DNA from: Terrimonas pollutisoli
GTDB taxonomy: Bacteria; Bacteroidota; Bacteroidia; Chitinophagales; Chitinophagaceae
Length of the DNA stretch: 61,347 bases
Reading direction: 5' to 3'
NCBI RefSeq assembly: GCF_029360765.1
Contig: NZ_JARKNA010000026.1
Location: forward strand, 1-61,347
How positions within the stretch are numbered: position 1 is the stretch's first letter; every line of letters starts with the position of its first letter. Under the pieces are notes generated by a model. It was not told the DNA's origin. It did no database searches and saw only the letters and a list, made by a program, of their open reading frames with translations. Positions 26,268 to 35,871 of the stretch are shown here, piece after piece. The translations under genes were made by a program, and so were the position numbers.

Positions 26268-26449
26268 AATGCAGGTATTTCTATTTTTAACTTCTTCATT
26301 TCTTCTTTCAGCTTTCCTGGTATATCCCGGCAGCCGCAATTTTTATAATGCTCAAGATGCCACTCAATACGTTGTTGCACAGAAGGATTGTTTGGCATCG
26401 GATGTTTCTCATGCCACGAAGCATTGATCCAGGATGGTTTCGATTTCAT
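26264..26449 (-). CDS. Small conserved cytoplasmic protein (61 aa)
   Basis: Starting at the ATG at 26449 (MKSKPSWINASWHEKHPMP) gives 61 aa; the frame extends to 26566 only through a TTG start. The pattern W-x-N-x-x-W-H-x-K-H-x-M-P-x-N-P-x-x-x-Q-R-x-x-W-H-x-x-H with a following CGCR is one I recognise from short conserved hypothetical proteins. Conserved His/Cys suggest metal binding (inference). Its TGA overlaps the ATG of the membrane protein gene. It heads the SRPBCC operon. Confidence 0.7.
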   Translation of the reverse strand: MKSKPSWINASWHEKHPMPNNPSVQQRIEWHLEHYKNCGCRDIPGKLKEEMKKLKIEIPAL

Positions 26450-26706
26450 AAAAAAATTTATTCTAAAAGTTACCTTTTCTGCGAACGTTGAAAAATGACT
26501 GATGTCAGGCACCAGGATGAGAAACGACAGGGGAAAGAGACCTTTAATTTCGATTCTGCCATGCAAGAATAAAAATAGCGGGAAACAACTTACATATCGG
26601 TCCAGATGAGTGTAAAAGACTCAGCTAAGCCTCATCTCTGTGAAGTATTAATCCCCGCCGTTAGTAACAGTTTGAGCAATTTTCCATTTTACCCGGCCAT
26701 AGCCGG

Positions 26707-27534
26707 CTATTCATGTAGTGACATTACAGGTATGTGTGTATGCAGCACTAATTGTTTGGAATGACTGTGATGGAATATTTTACTAAAGAGACTATGCCTT
26801 TTGGGAATTATTATCAGCAGGTCAAGCTTGTTTTCTTCTGCAAAATCAGCGACACCTTTTTCAACCTCCGGTGCATTCAGAAAGTCGTATTGCGGATGCA
26901 GGTCGCCCAGCATTTCCTGTAACAGGCCTGATTCTTCTACTGTTTCCGCACTAAACTTTTCCTGTGGCTTGTCGCTTACATGTAGTATATGCAATTCAGC
27001 GCTGAATTCTTTCACCAATTCTTTTATATCCTGCACTCTTACAGAATCTACTACTTCCCTGAAATCACAGGCCAACCCTACTTTGCGAATATTGGTAAAC
27101 TTCGCTGTTGGTGGCACAATGATCAATGGCCAGTGTAAATCTTTTACAGCTGCTATTGTCTTACCGCCAAACAGGAATCGCTCAAAGGCACTGGCAGTTT
27201 CTGCGCCCATTACCACTGCAAATGGTTTTACCGCGTCTGCGTAGAGTGTCAATTCGTTTATTACATAGCCGGGTCTTGTTTCGGTGTGAATGATCACCCG
27301 TTCATGCAGCCGGTTTAACAGGGTTTCTTTTAACTTTTGTATTTCTGTATCAGCTGCTGTAGCCAGTGTTTCCACATCATAGGTGGGTATCGGCACCTCG
27401 ATAGCCGATGTAGGAATGGTATATACGTGAAATAGGGTTAAGTGGGCGCCCAGCATATTGGCCATATCAGCAGCATAATTAACAGCGTTCAATGAGTTGG
27501 CTGAAAAATCAGTTGGGGCGATAATCGTTTTCAT
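26707..27534 (-). CDS. Universal stress protein (tandem UspA domains)
   Basis: 275 aa from the ATG at 27534 (MKTIIAPTDFSANSLNAVNY). The longer frame begins with GTG. Two Usp domains in tandem: the first has PTDFS at its start and GAETASAFERFLFGGKTIAAV (~105-125). The second starts near KVGLACDFREV and ends DLLIIIPKRHSLF. The first domain shows a partial ATP-binding G-x2-G-x9-G(S/T)-like segment. Such proteins respond to starvation or redox stress. A 20-bp palindrome (27552-27571) sits directly upstream. Confidence 0.9.
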   Translation of the reverse strand: MKTIIAPTDFSANSLNAVNYAADMANMLGAHLTLFHVYTIPTSAIEVPIPTYDVETLATAADTEIQKLKETLLNRLHERVIIHTETRPGYVINELTLYADAVKPFAVVMGAETASAFERFLFGGKTIAAVKDLHWPLIIVPPTAKFTNIRKVGLACDFREVVDSVRVQDIKELVKEFSAELHILHVSDKPQEKFSAETVEESGLLQEMLGDLHPQYDFLNAPEVEKGVADFAEENKLDLLIIIPKRHSLFSKIFHHSHSKQLVLHTHIPVMSLHE

Positions 27535-27551
27535 CTGTTTATTTTTTATGG

Positions 27552-27571
27552 CCTGCCTGTCGGCAGACAGG
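27552..27571. repeat. 20-bp palindrome (family 2), second copy
   Basis: CCTGCCTGTCGGCAGACAGG, a perfect palindrome differing from the copy at 20854-20873 in two symmetric positions. The paired change keeps the hairpin intact. Confidence 0.7.
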
Positions 27572-27684
27572 TTTTTGGTCAGCACTTGTCCCGAACTGGC
27601 TTCGGGATCGAACCTCGCAAATAATCATTCCACTGTGTGAGAAAACATTATCATGATCGGGTTCATAAAAATTATTTTATATGG

Positions 27685-28524
27685 CTATTTGTTATGCGCA
27701 ATAAATAGCGGAAGTTTCAGGTCTCTCATCAATACATCAGCCATGCTTGCCCTGAACCAACGGGAGACGGTGCTTCGCCGGTAAGCGCCCAGGATCACCA
27801 GGGAATTTTCTTTTTGCTTTTTCAGATAATTTACGATCGCTATTTCGGGCAAGCCTTTGAAAACAGAATAGGTGGCATGGGGGAAGCGGCGATTCATAAA
27901 CTCCTTCATCAATTTTTTATCCGGCACGACACGGGTTTGATTCCCGCCTTTTACGGATATGACTTCGGTCGGTATTTGTTTTAAAGAAGGCAGCATATAG
28001 CTGAACATTTTGATGGCATATACCGATGTAGGTTCGCCGTCATAAAGCAGGATGAGTTTCTCAATAGGTTTAAACTTTTGAGGTACGATCAAAACGGGGC
28101 ATTGTACATGCGAAAGCAGGTCACGGATAAACTCACTGGGAATTTTTTCGGTATAAGCAGTTAAGGTTTCACTGCTGTTGACGATTAACAGGTCAGCATA
28201 GATACTTTCATGTAATAATTCATGTATAGCCGTGTCACGGTCATGATGCACCGAGTAGTTCATCCCGGCCTGGCGACAGGCATTTTCAAACCGGCTGACA
28301 GCGGCGGCCCTGGTCGCCTCGTCTTTTTCTTCCAGTTTTTTTTGTTTGACTTCAGGAGTACTTTCTTTCGTTACCAGGTCATAAATCTTATAACTATGGC
28401 GTAAATAATCATCCAGGAAAACACCAACGAGGTGGGCACTGCTTTGTTTGGCGAGAAGGATAGCATAATCCATTACGCTTTCTGAAAACCGGAGACCATC
28501 AAAGGCAGCTATAAATTTTTTCAT
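27685..28524 (-). CDS. Universal stress protein (tandem UspA domains)
   Basis: 279 aa with two Usp domains, the first opening MKKFIAAFDGLRFSESVMDYA and the second EKLILLYDGEPTSVYAI (~150). The second carries SLVILGAYRRSTVSRWFRASMADVLMRD (~245-270), a segment resembling the G..R..(S)..R nucleotide-binding tail. It is unlike its neighbour at 26707 in sequence, so the two are not a recent duplication. Divergent from the ring-cleaving dioxygenase gene; the ~277-bp region between has no clear promoter box. Confidence 0.9.
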   Translation of the reverse strand: MKKFIAAFDGLRFSESVMDYAILLAKQSSAHLVGVFLDDYLRHSYKIYDLVTKESTPEVKQKKLEEKDEATRAAAVSRFENACRQAGMNYSVHHDRDTAIHELLHESIYADLLIVNSSETLTAYTEKIPSEFIRDLLSHVQCPVLIVPQKFKPIEKLILLYDGEPTSVYAIKMFSYMLPSLKQIPTEVISVKGGNQTRVVPDKKLMKEFMNRRFPHATYSVFKGLPEIAIVNYLKKQKENSLVILGAYRRSTVSRWFRASMADVLMRDLKLPLFIAHNK

Positions 28525-28801
28525 GGCCTTTTGTTTTATGATTGAGTCGGGGTGGATCGATCTTTTAAAACTATGAAGGACAGAAGGCCTGTGCTATGAT
28601 TCTGATTAGATAGGGTAATGATTATGATCAAAAACGACCGGAAAGAAGAAATATATTATTTACAAAGTTACTATTTGGCTTTGCTGAGAATGCCATATTT
28701 TATACAACAATATCCGCCATATGGCCATTCCCGGTTGTTCTTATTATCCGGAAATTTGTCCCGGTTTCAGTTTTGAAATTTAAAAATTAAAAGATACTAC
28801 A

Positions 28802-29737
28802 ATGGAAAATAGAATACTGGGTCTGCACCACATCACAGCTATCGCAGGCGACGCACAACGGAACTATGCATTTTATACCAAAATATTCGGAGCCAGGTTG
28901 GTGAAGAAAACGGTCAACTTTGACGATCCGGGCACGTATCACTTTTATTATGGCGATGAAGTGGGCACTCCGGGCTCTATTCTTACCTTTTTTCCCTGGG
29001 AAGGGGTCAGGCCGGGTCGTATAGGCACAGGTATGGCAACAGAAGTTGGTTACTCCATACCTGGCAATAGCTTTGACTTTTGGAAAAAAAGATTCGACGA
29101 GTTTAAAATAAAACACCAGGAAATTGGTGAAAGATTTGGCGAAAAATATTTGCAATTCGCGGATCCCGATGGACTGCTGATCAACCTGGTGGTTCCAACG
29201 AAGGAAGATACCCGCAAGCCCTGGGTTACTAAGGAAGTAAACGAAGGTGCAGCGGCAAAAGGTTTTCATAGTGTGGTTCTTTCATTAAAAAGTATTGACA
29301 AGACGGCCAGGGTGTTGACTGACATATTTGGTTATACTCAATTTAGCCAGGATGGAAATCGTTTTCGCTTTGTTACAGATGCTATCGATACGGCTAATTT
29401 TGTAGACCTTGAAGAGTTGAAAGAAGGGCAACCGGGATTAAATGCAGCAGGTACCAATCACCACGTCGCATTCCGTGTAAAGGATGAAGAGGTGCTGATG
29501 AACTTTCGGGAAAAAGTTTTGAGCGCCGGCCTCAACATCACGGAGAAAATTGACCGCAATTATTTTTATTCATTGTATTTCCGTGAGCCCGGTGGTGTAT
29601 TATTTGAAATTGCTACCGATAATCCTGGGTTTGCGGTAGATGAACCGGTCAGTGAATTAGGAACACATCTTAAATTGCCGGCACAATATGAGCCCAGCCG
29701 TAAACAGATAGAAGAAGTTTTACCTGTTCTTCATTAA
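28802..29737 (+). CDS. Ring-cleaving dioxygenase, VOC family (MhqO-like)
   Basis: 311 aa with two vicinal-oxygen-chelate halves: LGLHHITAIAGDAQRNYAFY (~6-25) and GFHSVVLSLKSID (~158-170). Metal ligands are His in GLHHIT, His in TNHHVAFR (~220) and Glu in LFEIATDN (~271). MhqO-type enzymes open hydroquinone or catechol rings. The next genes (GNAT, MhqD-like esterase, cupin-like) form a cluster resembling the B. subtilis quinone/electrophile-resistance set (inference). Gap to the GNAT gene: 12 bp. Confidence 0.88.
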   Translation: MENRILGLHHITAIAGDAQRNYAFYTKIFGARLVKKTVNFDDPGTYHFYYGDEVGTPGSILTFFPWEGVRPGRIGTGMATEVGYSIPGNSFDFWKKRFDEFKIKHQEIGERFGEKYLQFADPDGLLINLVVPTKEDTRKPWVTKEVNEGAAAKGFHSVVLSLKSIDKTARVLTDIFGYTQFSQDGNRFRFVTDAIDTANFVDLEELKEGQPGLNAAGTNHHVAFRVKDEEVLMNFREKVLSAGLNITEKIDRNYFYSLYFREPGGVLFEIATDNPGFAVDEPVSELGTHLKLPAQYEPSRKQIEEVLPVLH

Positions 29738-29749
29738 TAAAATAATAAT

Positions 29750-30040
29750 ATGGAAGAGATTCAATTAAAGCTGAACGAAAAAAAACATGGTGGTTTTTAC
29801 ATTGTTGATGGGGATGAACAATTGGGGGAAATGGAGATAAGTGTTGCCGGCGATAAATTAACCGTGTATCATACAGAAGTGTCGCCAGAGCTGGAAGGAA
29901 AAGGTTTTGCCAAAAAGTTATTGGCCACAATGGTTGATTATGCGAGAAAACAGGCTTTGAAAGTAGTGCCGCTTTGTCCTTATGTAAATGCCCAGTTCAA
30001 ACGTCATCCTGATGAATATGCCGATATCTGGAGCAGATGA
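29750..30040 (+). CDS. GNAT-family N-acetyltransferase (YidJ-like, short)
   Basis: 96 aa, the short COG2388 type of acetyltransferase. The acetyl-CoA binding loop appears as SPELEGKGFAKKLLATMVDYAR (~44-65), and the C-terminal VVPLCPYVNAQFKRHPDEYADI (~73-93) is the family signature. The substrate is unknown. It sits between the dioxygenase and esterase genes on the same strand and probably belongs to the same transcription unit. Confidence 0.88.
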   Translation: MEEIQLKLNEKKHGGFYIVDGDEQLGEMEISVAGDKLTVYHTEVSPELEGKGFAKKLLATMVDYARKQALKVVPLCPYVNAQFKRHPDEYADIWSR

Positions 30041-30110
30041 TAACGCGACAGGGCCAAATTGAGAAAAAGCTGCCGCCGGTAACCATACAGATTGATAACA
30101 ATAGATAGCA

Positions 30111-30731
30111 ATGCATAAAAAGAATATTATTTCAGCAGGAAAAAAATTAGAAGAGGGAAACAAAGTTTTGATCATGCTGCACGGCCGGGGCGGAACTGCG
30201 GAAGATATTTTATCCATCGCCGGTTATTTGCATGCAAAACATTTTACTTTATTGGCGCCGCAAGCCACTAATCATACCTGGTATCCGTATTCATTCCTCG
30301 CGCCACCAAAGGAAAATGAGCCCTGGCTTTCTTCAGCACTTGACTTGTTGAAAGAACTGGTAGATGATTTATACAGCAAAAACATTTTTGCTGAAAATAT
30401 TTATTTCGCAGGTTTTTCACAAGGGGCTTGTTTGACACTGGAGTTCGTTACCAGGAATGCCAATCGTTATGGAGGTATAGTCGCATTTACCGGTGGTTTG
30501 ATCGGTGATAAAATCTATCCCGAAAACTATAAGGGACATTTTAATGGAACATCTATTTTTATTGGCAGCAGCAATCCAGATCCGCATGTGCCGGTTGAAA
30601 GAGTGTACGCCACTACGAATATCCTGAAATCAATGGGCGCCGATGTAACAGAAAAAATCTACAACAATATGGGCCACACCATTAACCAGGACGAAATAGA
30701 AACAGCCAATAAGATCATTTTTAAAGATTAA
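30111..30731 (+). CDS. Phospholipase/carboxylesterase-family alpha/beta hydrolase (MhqD-like)
   Basis: 206 aa. Oxyanion-hole HGRGGTAED (~25), nucleophile elbow GFSQGACL (~105, Ser108), catalytic Asp probably in SSNPDPHVPV (~160), and His in NNMGHTINQDE (~190). The length fits the Abhydrolase_2 group (carboxylesterases and acyl-protein thioesterases). Because of the adjacent ring-cleaving dioxygenase it is likely a hydrolase for ring-cleavage products, as suggested for MhqD (inference). The next gene starts 10 bp downstream. Confidence 0.88.
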   Translation: MHKKNIISAGKKLEEGNKVLIMLHGRGGTAEDILSIAGYLHAKHFTLLAPQATNHTWYPYSFLAPPKENEPWLSSALDLLKELVDDLYSKNIFAENIYFAGFSQGACLTLEFVTRNANRYGGIVAFTGGLIGDKIYPENYKGHFNGTSIFIGSSNPDPHVPVERVYATTNILKSMGADVTEKIYNNMGHTINQDEIETANKIIFKD

Positions 30732-30741
30732 TTATTCAGCG

Positions 30742-31092
30742 ATGTTTAATATAGTAAGGATCTACAGCGATGAACGCGGCGACAGTCATTTTGAAGATAT
30801 ACATATACCATTGAAAGATGCCGGCGATATTGGACTGTTATCGGATAGTTACCCGGCTAAGAATATCATTTTTCGTGAAGTATTGCCCAGCTACGATTAC
30901 GATTTTCATACTGCACCACAACGGCAATACATCATCCTGCTCGATGGACAAATTCAAATCGAAACATCAGTGGGAGATATTCGGCAGTTTGGCGCCGGTG
31001 ATGTGTTGCTGGTGGAAGACATTACCGGGAAAGGGCACCGGACAAAAAATATTGTTCCGGCAAAACGGCGCTCCATTTTTATTACGATCTAG
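30742..31092 (+). CDS. Cupin-like small protein
   Basis: 116 aa. Beta-rich with a cupin-type pattern: YDYDFHTAPQRQYIILLDGQIQIET (~50-75) and GDVLLVEDITGKGHRTKN (~88-105). One histidine is conserved in each motif, consistent with a metal-dependent cupin. This type often accompanies dioxygenases as a detoxification or regulatory protein. It ends the four-gene cluster. Bases 31093-31311 that follow contain no gene or clear terminator. Confidence 0.75.
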   Translation: MFNIVRIYSDERGDSHFEDIHIPLKDAGDIGLLSDSYPAKNIIFREVLPSYDYDFHTAPQRQYIILLDGQIQIETSVGDIRQFGAGDVLLVEDITGKGHRTKNIVPAKRRSIFITI

Positions 31093-31311
31093 GATAGCAG
31101 GATTATTTTTTCTTTTCCCTCGAACATCGCTTTTTTTAGTTATTCATTATAAATAATATCCGGGTTAGAAGAGAGCTTAACTTTAGTGTAGAAAATTTTG
31201 CACACCAGGTTTGTTTAAAGACTAAACCCAACAAGAATATCTCAGCCACGACCATGTTTTGCGAGTTTTTCTATAATGGCAGAAGATTTGGAATAAGGCA
31301 ATAGGATTATT

Positions 31312-32175
31312 ATGCATGATTGTTATAGAAACATAACAGGTATTGGAATGACTTTATCTTTCCTGTTCATTCAATGCAGTTCCGATACCCAACCGACGAT
31401 TGTAAAAAGTCCGCCGGGTTATAATATGAAAACTGCTATCCAGGTAAAATTGCCACTTGAACTGGATGAGATTTCCGGTGTTGCATACTATCCTGTTGAC
31501 AGTTCCATATTTGCCATCAATGATGAAAAAGGGTGGTTGTATAAAATAAAAAAAGGAAGGGAAATACAACGATGGAAATTTTCGTCAGGCGCCGATTTTG
31601 AAGATGTGGTTTTGCTGGACAGCATTTTTTATGTGTTGCAAAGCAACGGCAATATTATGCGGCTGACCTTCTCCGAACAAAACACAGTCAATGTCCAGCA
31701 GTTTTATTTTGATAAGACGGGTCAGGGTAAAAGCGAATTTGAAATACTTTATTATGACCCCGGAAAGCGAAAGATGATCCTCATTTGCAAAGATTGTGAA
31801 TCGGACAAGAAAAAATCATTGACCACTTTTTCATTTGATCCGACTTCAGGTCAATACAGTGATTCGTCGTTCCAGATTGATGTGACAAAAATTGCGGCTG
31901 CGATCGGTGAAGAAAAAATTCGCTTCAAGCCTTCAGCAGCATCTATTAATCCAAAGACGGGAGAGCTGTTTATCATATCTGCGATAAACAAACTGCTGGT
32001 GGTGGCTGATACTAATGGCCAATTCAAACAGGCTTATAAGATTGATCCCGCTATATTCAAGCAGCCAGAGGGTTTGAGTTTTACACCGGCAGGCGACCTG
32101 ATTATTTCTAATGAAGCCGGGGATGCAGGCCTTGCCGACATACTTTTTTTCACCTATCAAAACAAAAAGGGATGA
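31312..32175 (+). CDS. SdiA-regulated-like lipoprotein (beta-propeller type)
   Basis: 287 aa. A short hydrophobic stretch ends in a possible lipobox (SFLFIQCSS near residues 16-24), so the protein is probably lipid-anchored; an ATG at 31348 would give a cleaner signal sequence. The mature part matches the SdiA-regulated domain pattern: LDEISGVAYYPVDSSIFAIND (~51-71), FEDVVLLDSIFYVLQSNG (~96-113) and KPSAASINPKTGELFIIS (~205-222). Its TGA overlaps the ATG of the giant phosphoesterase gene by four bases, so the two are translationally coupled. Function in this operon is unknown. Confidence 0.8.
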   Translation: MHDCYRNITGIGMTLSFLFIQCSSDTQPTIVKSPPGYNMKTAIQVKLPLELDEISGVAYYPVDSSIFAINDEKGWLYKIKKGREIQRWKFSSGADFEDVVLLDSIFYVLQSNGNIMRLTFSEQNTVNVQQFYFDKTGQGKSEFEILYYDPGKRKMILICKDCESDKKKSLTTFSFDPTSGQYSDSSFQIDVTKIAAAIGEEKIRFKPSAASINPKTGELFIISAINKLLVVADTNGQFKQAYKIDPAIFKQPEGLSFTPAGDLIISNEAGDAGLADILFFTYQNKKG

Positions 32176-35100
32176 GATATTGGTTAGTATTTGCATTAGT
32201 GATAAGTTTTCTGTCAGCAAGTTCGCAGGCAGATTCGGTGCAAACACGGGTGATATTGGTAGGTGATGCAGGTGCACTGGTAAAGGGTCAGGCTTCCGTA
32301 TTAGATGCCATAAAAAAAACGGTAAAACTGGATAAGAAAACTGTCCTGGTTTACCTCGGCGATAACCTGTATGATGCAGGATTACCCAGTGAAACGTTCA
32401 ACCGTTATTCCGATATAAAAGCTGCGCTGGATTCCCAAATCAATCTGATAAAAGGCACACAAGCCAAAGCCTATATGATTCCCGGCAATCATGATTGGGA
32501 AAATGGCGGTGTAAGAGGCTATGAAGCTATTCTTCGCCAGCAGTTATACGTTGACCAGTATGGTGGTGGCAAGGTTGAATTTTATCCAAAAGGAGGATGT
32601 CCCGGACCGGTTGAAGTGGAGATATCGGATGATGTAGTATTAGTGATCATGGACAGCCAGTGGTGGATACATTCAAATGATAAGCCCGGTATTGAATCAG
32701 ATTGCGAATTCAAAACTGAAGATGAAGTGATCGGTGAATTGGAAGATATCCTGAATAAGAATTATAAAAAACTTATTTTACTGGCTACGCATCATCCATT
32801 CAAGAGCAATGGGCCACATGGAGGATATTTTACATTCAAACAACATTTGTTTCCTTTTACAGAAATGAGGTCAAACCTGTACGTTCCACTACCTGTACTA
32901 GGTTCGGCTTATCCAATTGCCCGCAGCATTTTTGGTACGCCACAGGATATCAAACACCCGGCCTATACTAATATGATCAACCGCATCATGGCATCGGTAA
33001 AAAACCATCCGCATGTAATCATGGTAGCCGGGCATGAGCATGCTTTACAGTTTCTAAAAGACAGTAGTTATAATTATATCGTCAGTGGAAGTGGTTGTAA
33101 AACGCAGCGGGTATCGCCGGGACGAAAAGCTGAATTCATAGCCCGTTCGCTTGGCTTTGTTACACTGGATGTATTAAAGAATAAAAATGTAAGAGCCAAT
33201 TTTTATACGGTAGATAAACAGCATGTTGATTCTATTAAACTGGCCTATTCAAACCGGATTCTTGATTATAGTAAACTACCTCCTTTACCTAACAACGATT
33301 CCGTTACTACTGCGACCTATGTTTACAGCGATTTTGTGCAGTCTCCTGCCAGCGAACAATATAAAAATCCCAAACTGGGGCAAAAAGTTTTTAATGGCAA
33401 CAATTACAGGAAAGAATGGTCGACAAGGGTTTTGTTTAAAGTTTTTAATATTAATAAAGAGAAAGGGGGGTTTAAAATCGATGGCGTAGGCGGTGGCAAA
33501 CAAACAAAGTCGTTGAAATTAATAGATAAAAAAGGAGTAGAGTGGACACTGCGTACCATTGACAAAGACCCTGAAAAAGCAATACCGGAAAACTTCCGGC
33601 AAAGTTTTGCCTCCAATATTATCCAGGATATGATCTCGGCAGCGCATCCCTACGCACCACTCGTCGTTCCAACCTTAGCAGATACAACCGGCATTTTAGT
33701 ATCAGCTCCTGAGTTCTTCTTTGTGCCCGACGATCCTTCGCTTGGTTATTACAAGCCTCTTTTTGCCAACAAAATTTGTTTGCTGGAAAAAAAAGATGCT
33801 AATGAAAAAGGTGATAGCAAGAGTTCGCTGCAGTTGTTTAATAAAATGCGGGAGGATAATGATCATACGGTAGACGAACAAGCTGTGTTGCGGGCAAGAC
33901 TATTGGATATGCTGATTGCCGATTGGGATCGTCATTTTGATCAATGGAGATGGGCAACCCGTGATACGGGCCAGGGAAAATTATACATACCTATTCCACG
34001 TGACAGAGACCAGGCCTTTTTTTATTCAGATGGTCTTATAGTCAAATATGCGGCGAGGCGCCGGCTTCCTTTTTTGAAGGGGTTGCAATACAAGATTCCC
34101 GACATCAATCACCTGAATACGGTAGCAAAAGATTTTGACAGGATTTTCCTGAATAATATCGATGAAAATATCTGGACCAGGGTAGTGACGGATTTTACAA
34201 GCAAACTCACCGATCAAAAGATTGAGCAAGCTGTGCATAAAATGCCACCTGAAATATATGCGATTAGCGGAAAGGAGATTGTTGACAAGTTAATAAGCCG
34301 GAAAAAATTACTAAAGGAGCGATCATTAAAATATTACAAATTTTTATCCCAGGAGGTTGATATATTGGGTAGCAATGAAAATGAAAAATTTAGCTTAAGT
34401 GCAGTAAACGATAGTATAAAACTTACTGTCTTTTCCTATCGCAAGCAGGCAGATACAAATTTTGTGATGTATCAACGGGTTTTTGATCAAAAAGTAACAA
34501 GGGAAATCAGGCTATATGGTTTTAATGGGGAAGATAAGTTTGAAGTAGACAGCAACCTGCATTCTACGATACGCATCAGAATGATCGGTGGACGTGGCAA
34601 TGACTCGTTTTTCATAAAAAGCCGGCTCAAAACATTTGTGTACGACAATACCATAGACAGTAATTTTCTTTCCTCTGTTCGTGGTACAAAAAAATATATT
34701 AATGAGGATCCCAACATCAATGAATTCCGGATCAGGCACTTTAATTATCCTTTCCGCCGTTTTCCCCGATTGTTGTTAGGCCTTAATGGCGATGATGGGC
34801 TTTTAGTTGGAACCGGTTTTTGGTTTCGTAATTATGGTTTCAGGAAGACACCTTTCGCCAGTGAGAATAAGCTGATGACTTTATTTGCCCTTACAAGAAA
34901 GGCGTTCCAGGTAAAATACAATTACGAAAAGATACAAGCATTAGGTACTTTCGATTTACTTGGTGCTGCGCAGATCAGCAACCCGGTATTAGATAATTTC
35001 TTTGGCTTTGGCAATAGCAGCGTCAGGGATAAGTCATTGCCTAAAAAATTCTATCGCGTCCGTTACAAATTTGTTTCTGCAGACCTGCTGTTCCGGAAAA

Positions 35101-35816
35101 CTTATTTTAACAAGCTAAGTATTATTGCGGGACCTACAGTTTTTCATTATTGGAACCGTTATGAAAATAATGAAGATTATATCCTGGGTAAACCGGGAGA
35201 TGTGGGATTGGATTCCGCTGAAGTATATAATGTAAAAACCTATGCAGGCTTCAAAGCCGCTGTCATATTAGACAATTTGAATGATGAGCTTTTCCCGACA
35301 AGAGGCATTCGTTTCGTCAATAAATTGACTTACCTGCAGCCGCTGAATAAAAACAGCGAAACGGTAAATAAGATCGAATCGGATATGGTGATCTACGCAA
35401 GTCTTAAAATTCCGGCAAGGGTGGTAGGTGTTATCAAGGCTGGTGCGGGACATATCTTTAACAAGAAAATTGAATATTTCCAGGCATTAACATTAGGGCA
35501 AAATAATGTATTGCGTGGTTTTCGGAAAAATCGTTTTGCCGGTCATTCGTTGGCTTATGGCAGCCTGGAGTTGCGCATTAAATTGTTTGACAGCAAATCT
35601 TATATCTTTCCCGGCCAGGTAGGCCTTGTAGCATTTAATGATGTTGGCCGGGTTTGGTACAAAGGCGAGGATAGTAAACGCTGGCATTATGTGGCGGGAG
35701 GCGGGTTTTATTACAATCCCTTTAACGTGGTAATCCTTTCTTTTACCGCCGGCTATTCAAAGGAAGAAAGTGTATTGAATTTCTCACTGGGGTCTAAATT
35801 TAATCTGACGTTTTAG
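32172..35816 (+). CDS. Metallophosphoesterase / kinase-like / BamA-type outer-membrane protein
   Basis: 1214 aa with a signal peptide (~20 residues). Domains: calcineurin-like metallophosphoesterase at ~25-340 with all motifs (VGDAG, YLGDNLYD, PGNHDWENG, THHPF, GHEHALQ). A central module (~400-740) shared with the 40380 protein holds IADWDRHFDQWRW (~578) and PIPRDRDQAFF (~604). These look like the catalytic loop and metal-binding Asp of atypical HipA/PI3K-like kinases (inference). A C-terminal beta-barrel of the Omp85/BamA surface-antigen type follows (~860-1214), with FPTRGIRFVNKLTY and the terminal FSLGSKFNLTF ending in Phe. It is probably surface-anchored with a periplasmic enzymatic part. 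Confidence 0.85.
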   Translation: MRYWLVFALVISFLSASSQADSVQTRVILVGDAGALVKGQASVLDAIKKTVKLDKKTVLVYLGDNLYDAGLPSETFNRYSDIKAALDSQINLIKGTQAKAYMIPGNHDWENGGVRGYEAILRQQLYVDQYGGGKVEFYPKGGCPGPVEVEISDDVVLVIMDSQWWIHSNDKPGIESDCEFKTEDEVIGELEDILNKNYKKLILLATHHPFKSNGPHGGYFTFKQHLFPFTEMRSNLYVPLPVLGSAYPIARSIFGTPQDIKHPAYTNMINRIMASVKNHPHVIMVAGHEHALQFLKDSSYNYIVSGSGCKTQRVSPGRKAEFIARSLGFVTLDVLKNKNVRANFYTVDKQHVDSIKLAYSNRILDYSKLPPLPNNDSVTTATYVYSDFVQSPASEQYKNPKLGQKVFNGNNYRKEWSTRVLFKVFNINKEKGGFKIDGVGGGKQTKSLKLIDKKGVEWTLRTIDKDPEKAIPENFRQSFASNIIQDMISAAHPYAPLVVPTLADTTGILVSAPEFFFVPDDPSLGYYKPLFANKICLLEKKDANEKGDSKSSLQLFNKMREDNDHTVDEQAVLRARLLDMLIADWDRHFDQWRWATRDTGQGKLYIPIPRDRDQAFFYSDGLIVKYAARRRLPFLKGLQYKIPDINHLNTVAKDFDRIFLNNIDENIWTRVVTDFTSKLTDQKIEQAVHKMPPEIYAISGKEIVDKLISRKKLLKERSLKYYKFLSQEVDILGSNENEKFSLSAVNDSIKLTVFSYRKQADTNFVMYQRVFDQKVTREIRLYGFNGEDKFEVDSNLHSTIRIRMIGGRGNDSFFIKSRLKTFVYDNTIDSNFLSSVRGTKKYINEDPNINEFRIRHFNYPFRRFPRLLLGLNGDDGLLVGTGFWFRNYGFRKTPFASENKLMTLFALTRKAFQVKYNYEKIQALGTFDLLGAAQISNPVLDNFFGFGNSSVRDKSLPKKFYRVRYKFVSADLLFRKTYFNKLSIIAGPTVFHYWNRYENNEDYILGKPGDVGLDSAEVYNVKTYAGFKAAVILDNLNDELFPTRGIRFVNKLTYLQPLNKNSETVNKIESDMVIYASLKIPARVVGVIKAGAGHIFNKKIEYFQALTLGQNNVLRGFRKNRFAGHSLAYGSLELRIKLFDSKSYIFPGQVGLVAFNDVGRVWYKGEDSKRWHYVAGGGFYYNPFNVVILSFTAGYSKEESVLNFSLGSKFNLTF

Positions 35817-35871
35817 GAATGCATTGCCTGGAGAACATATCGTTTATGTCAATTAAAAAATTAAGGCAGAA

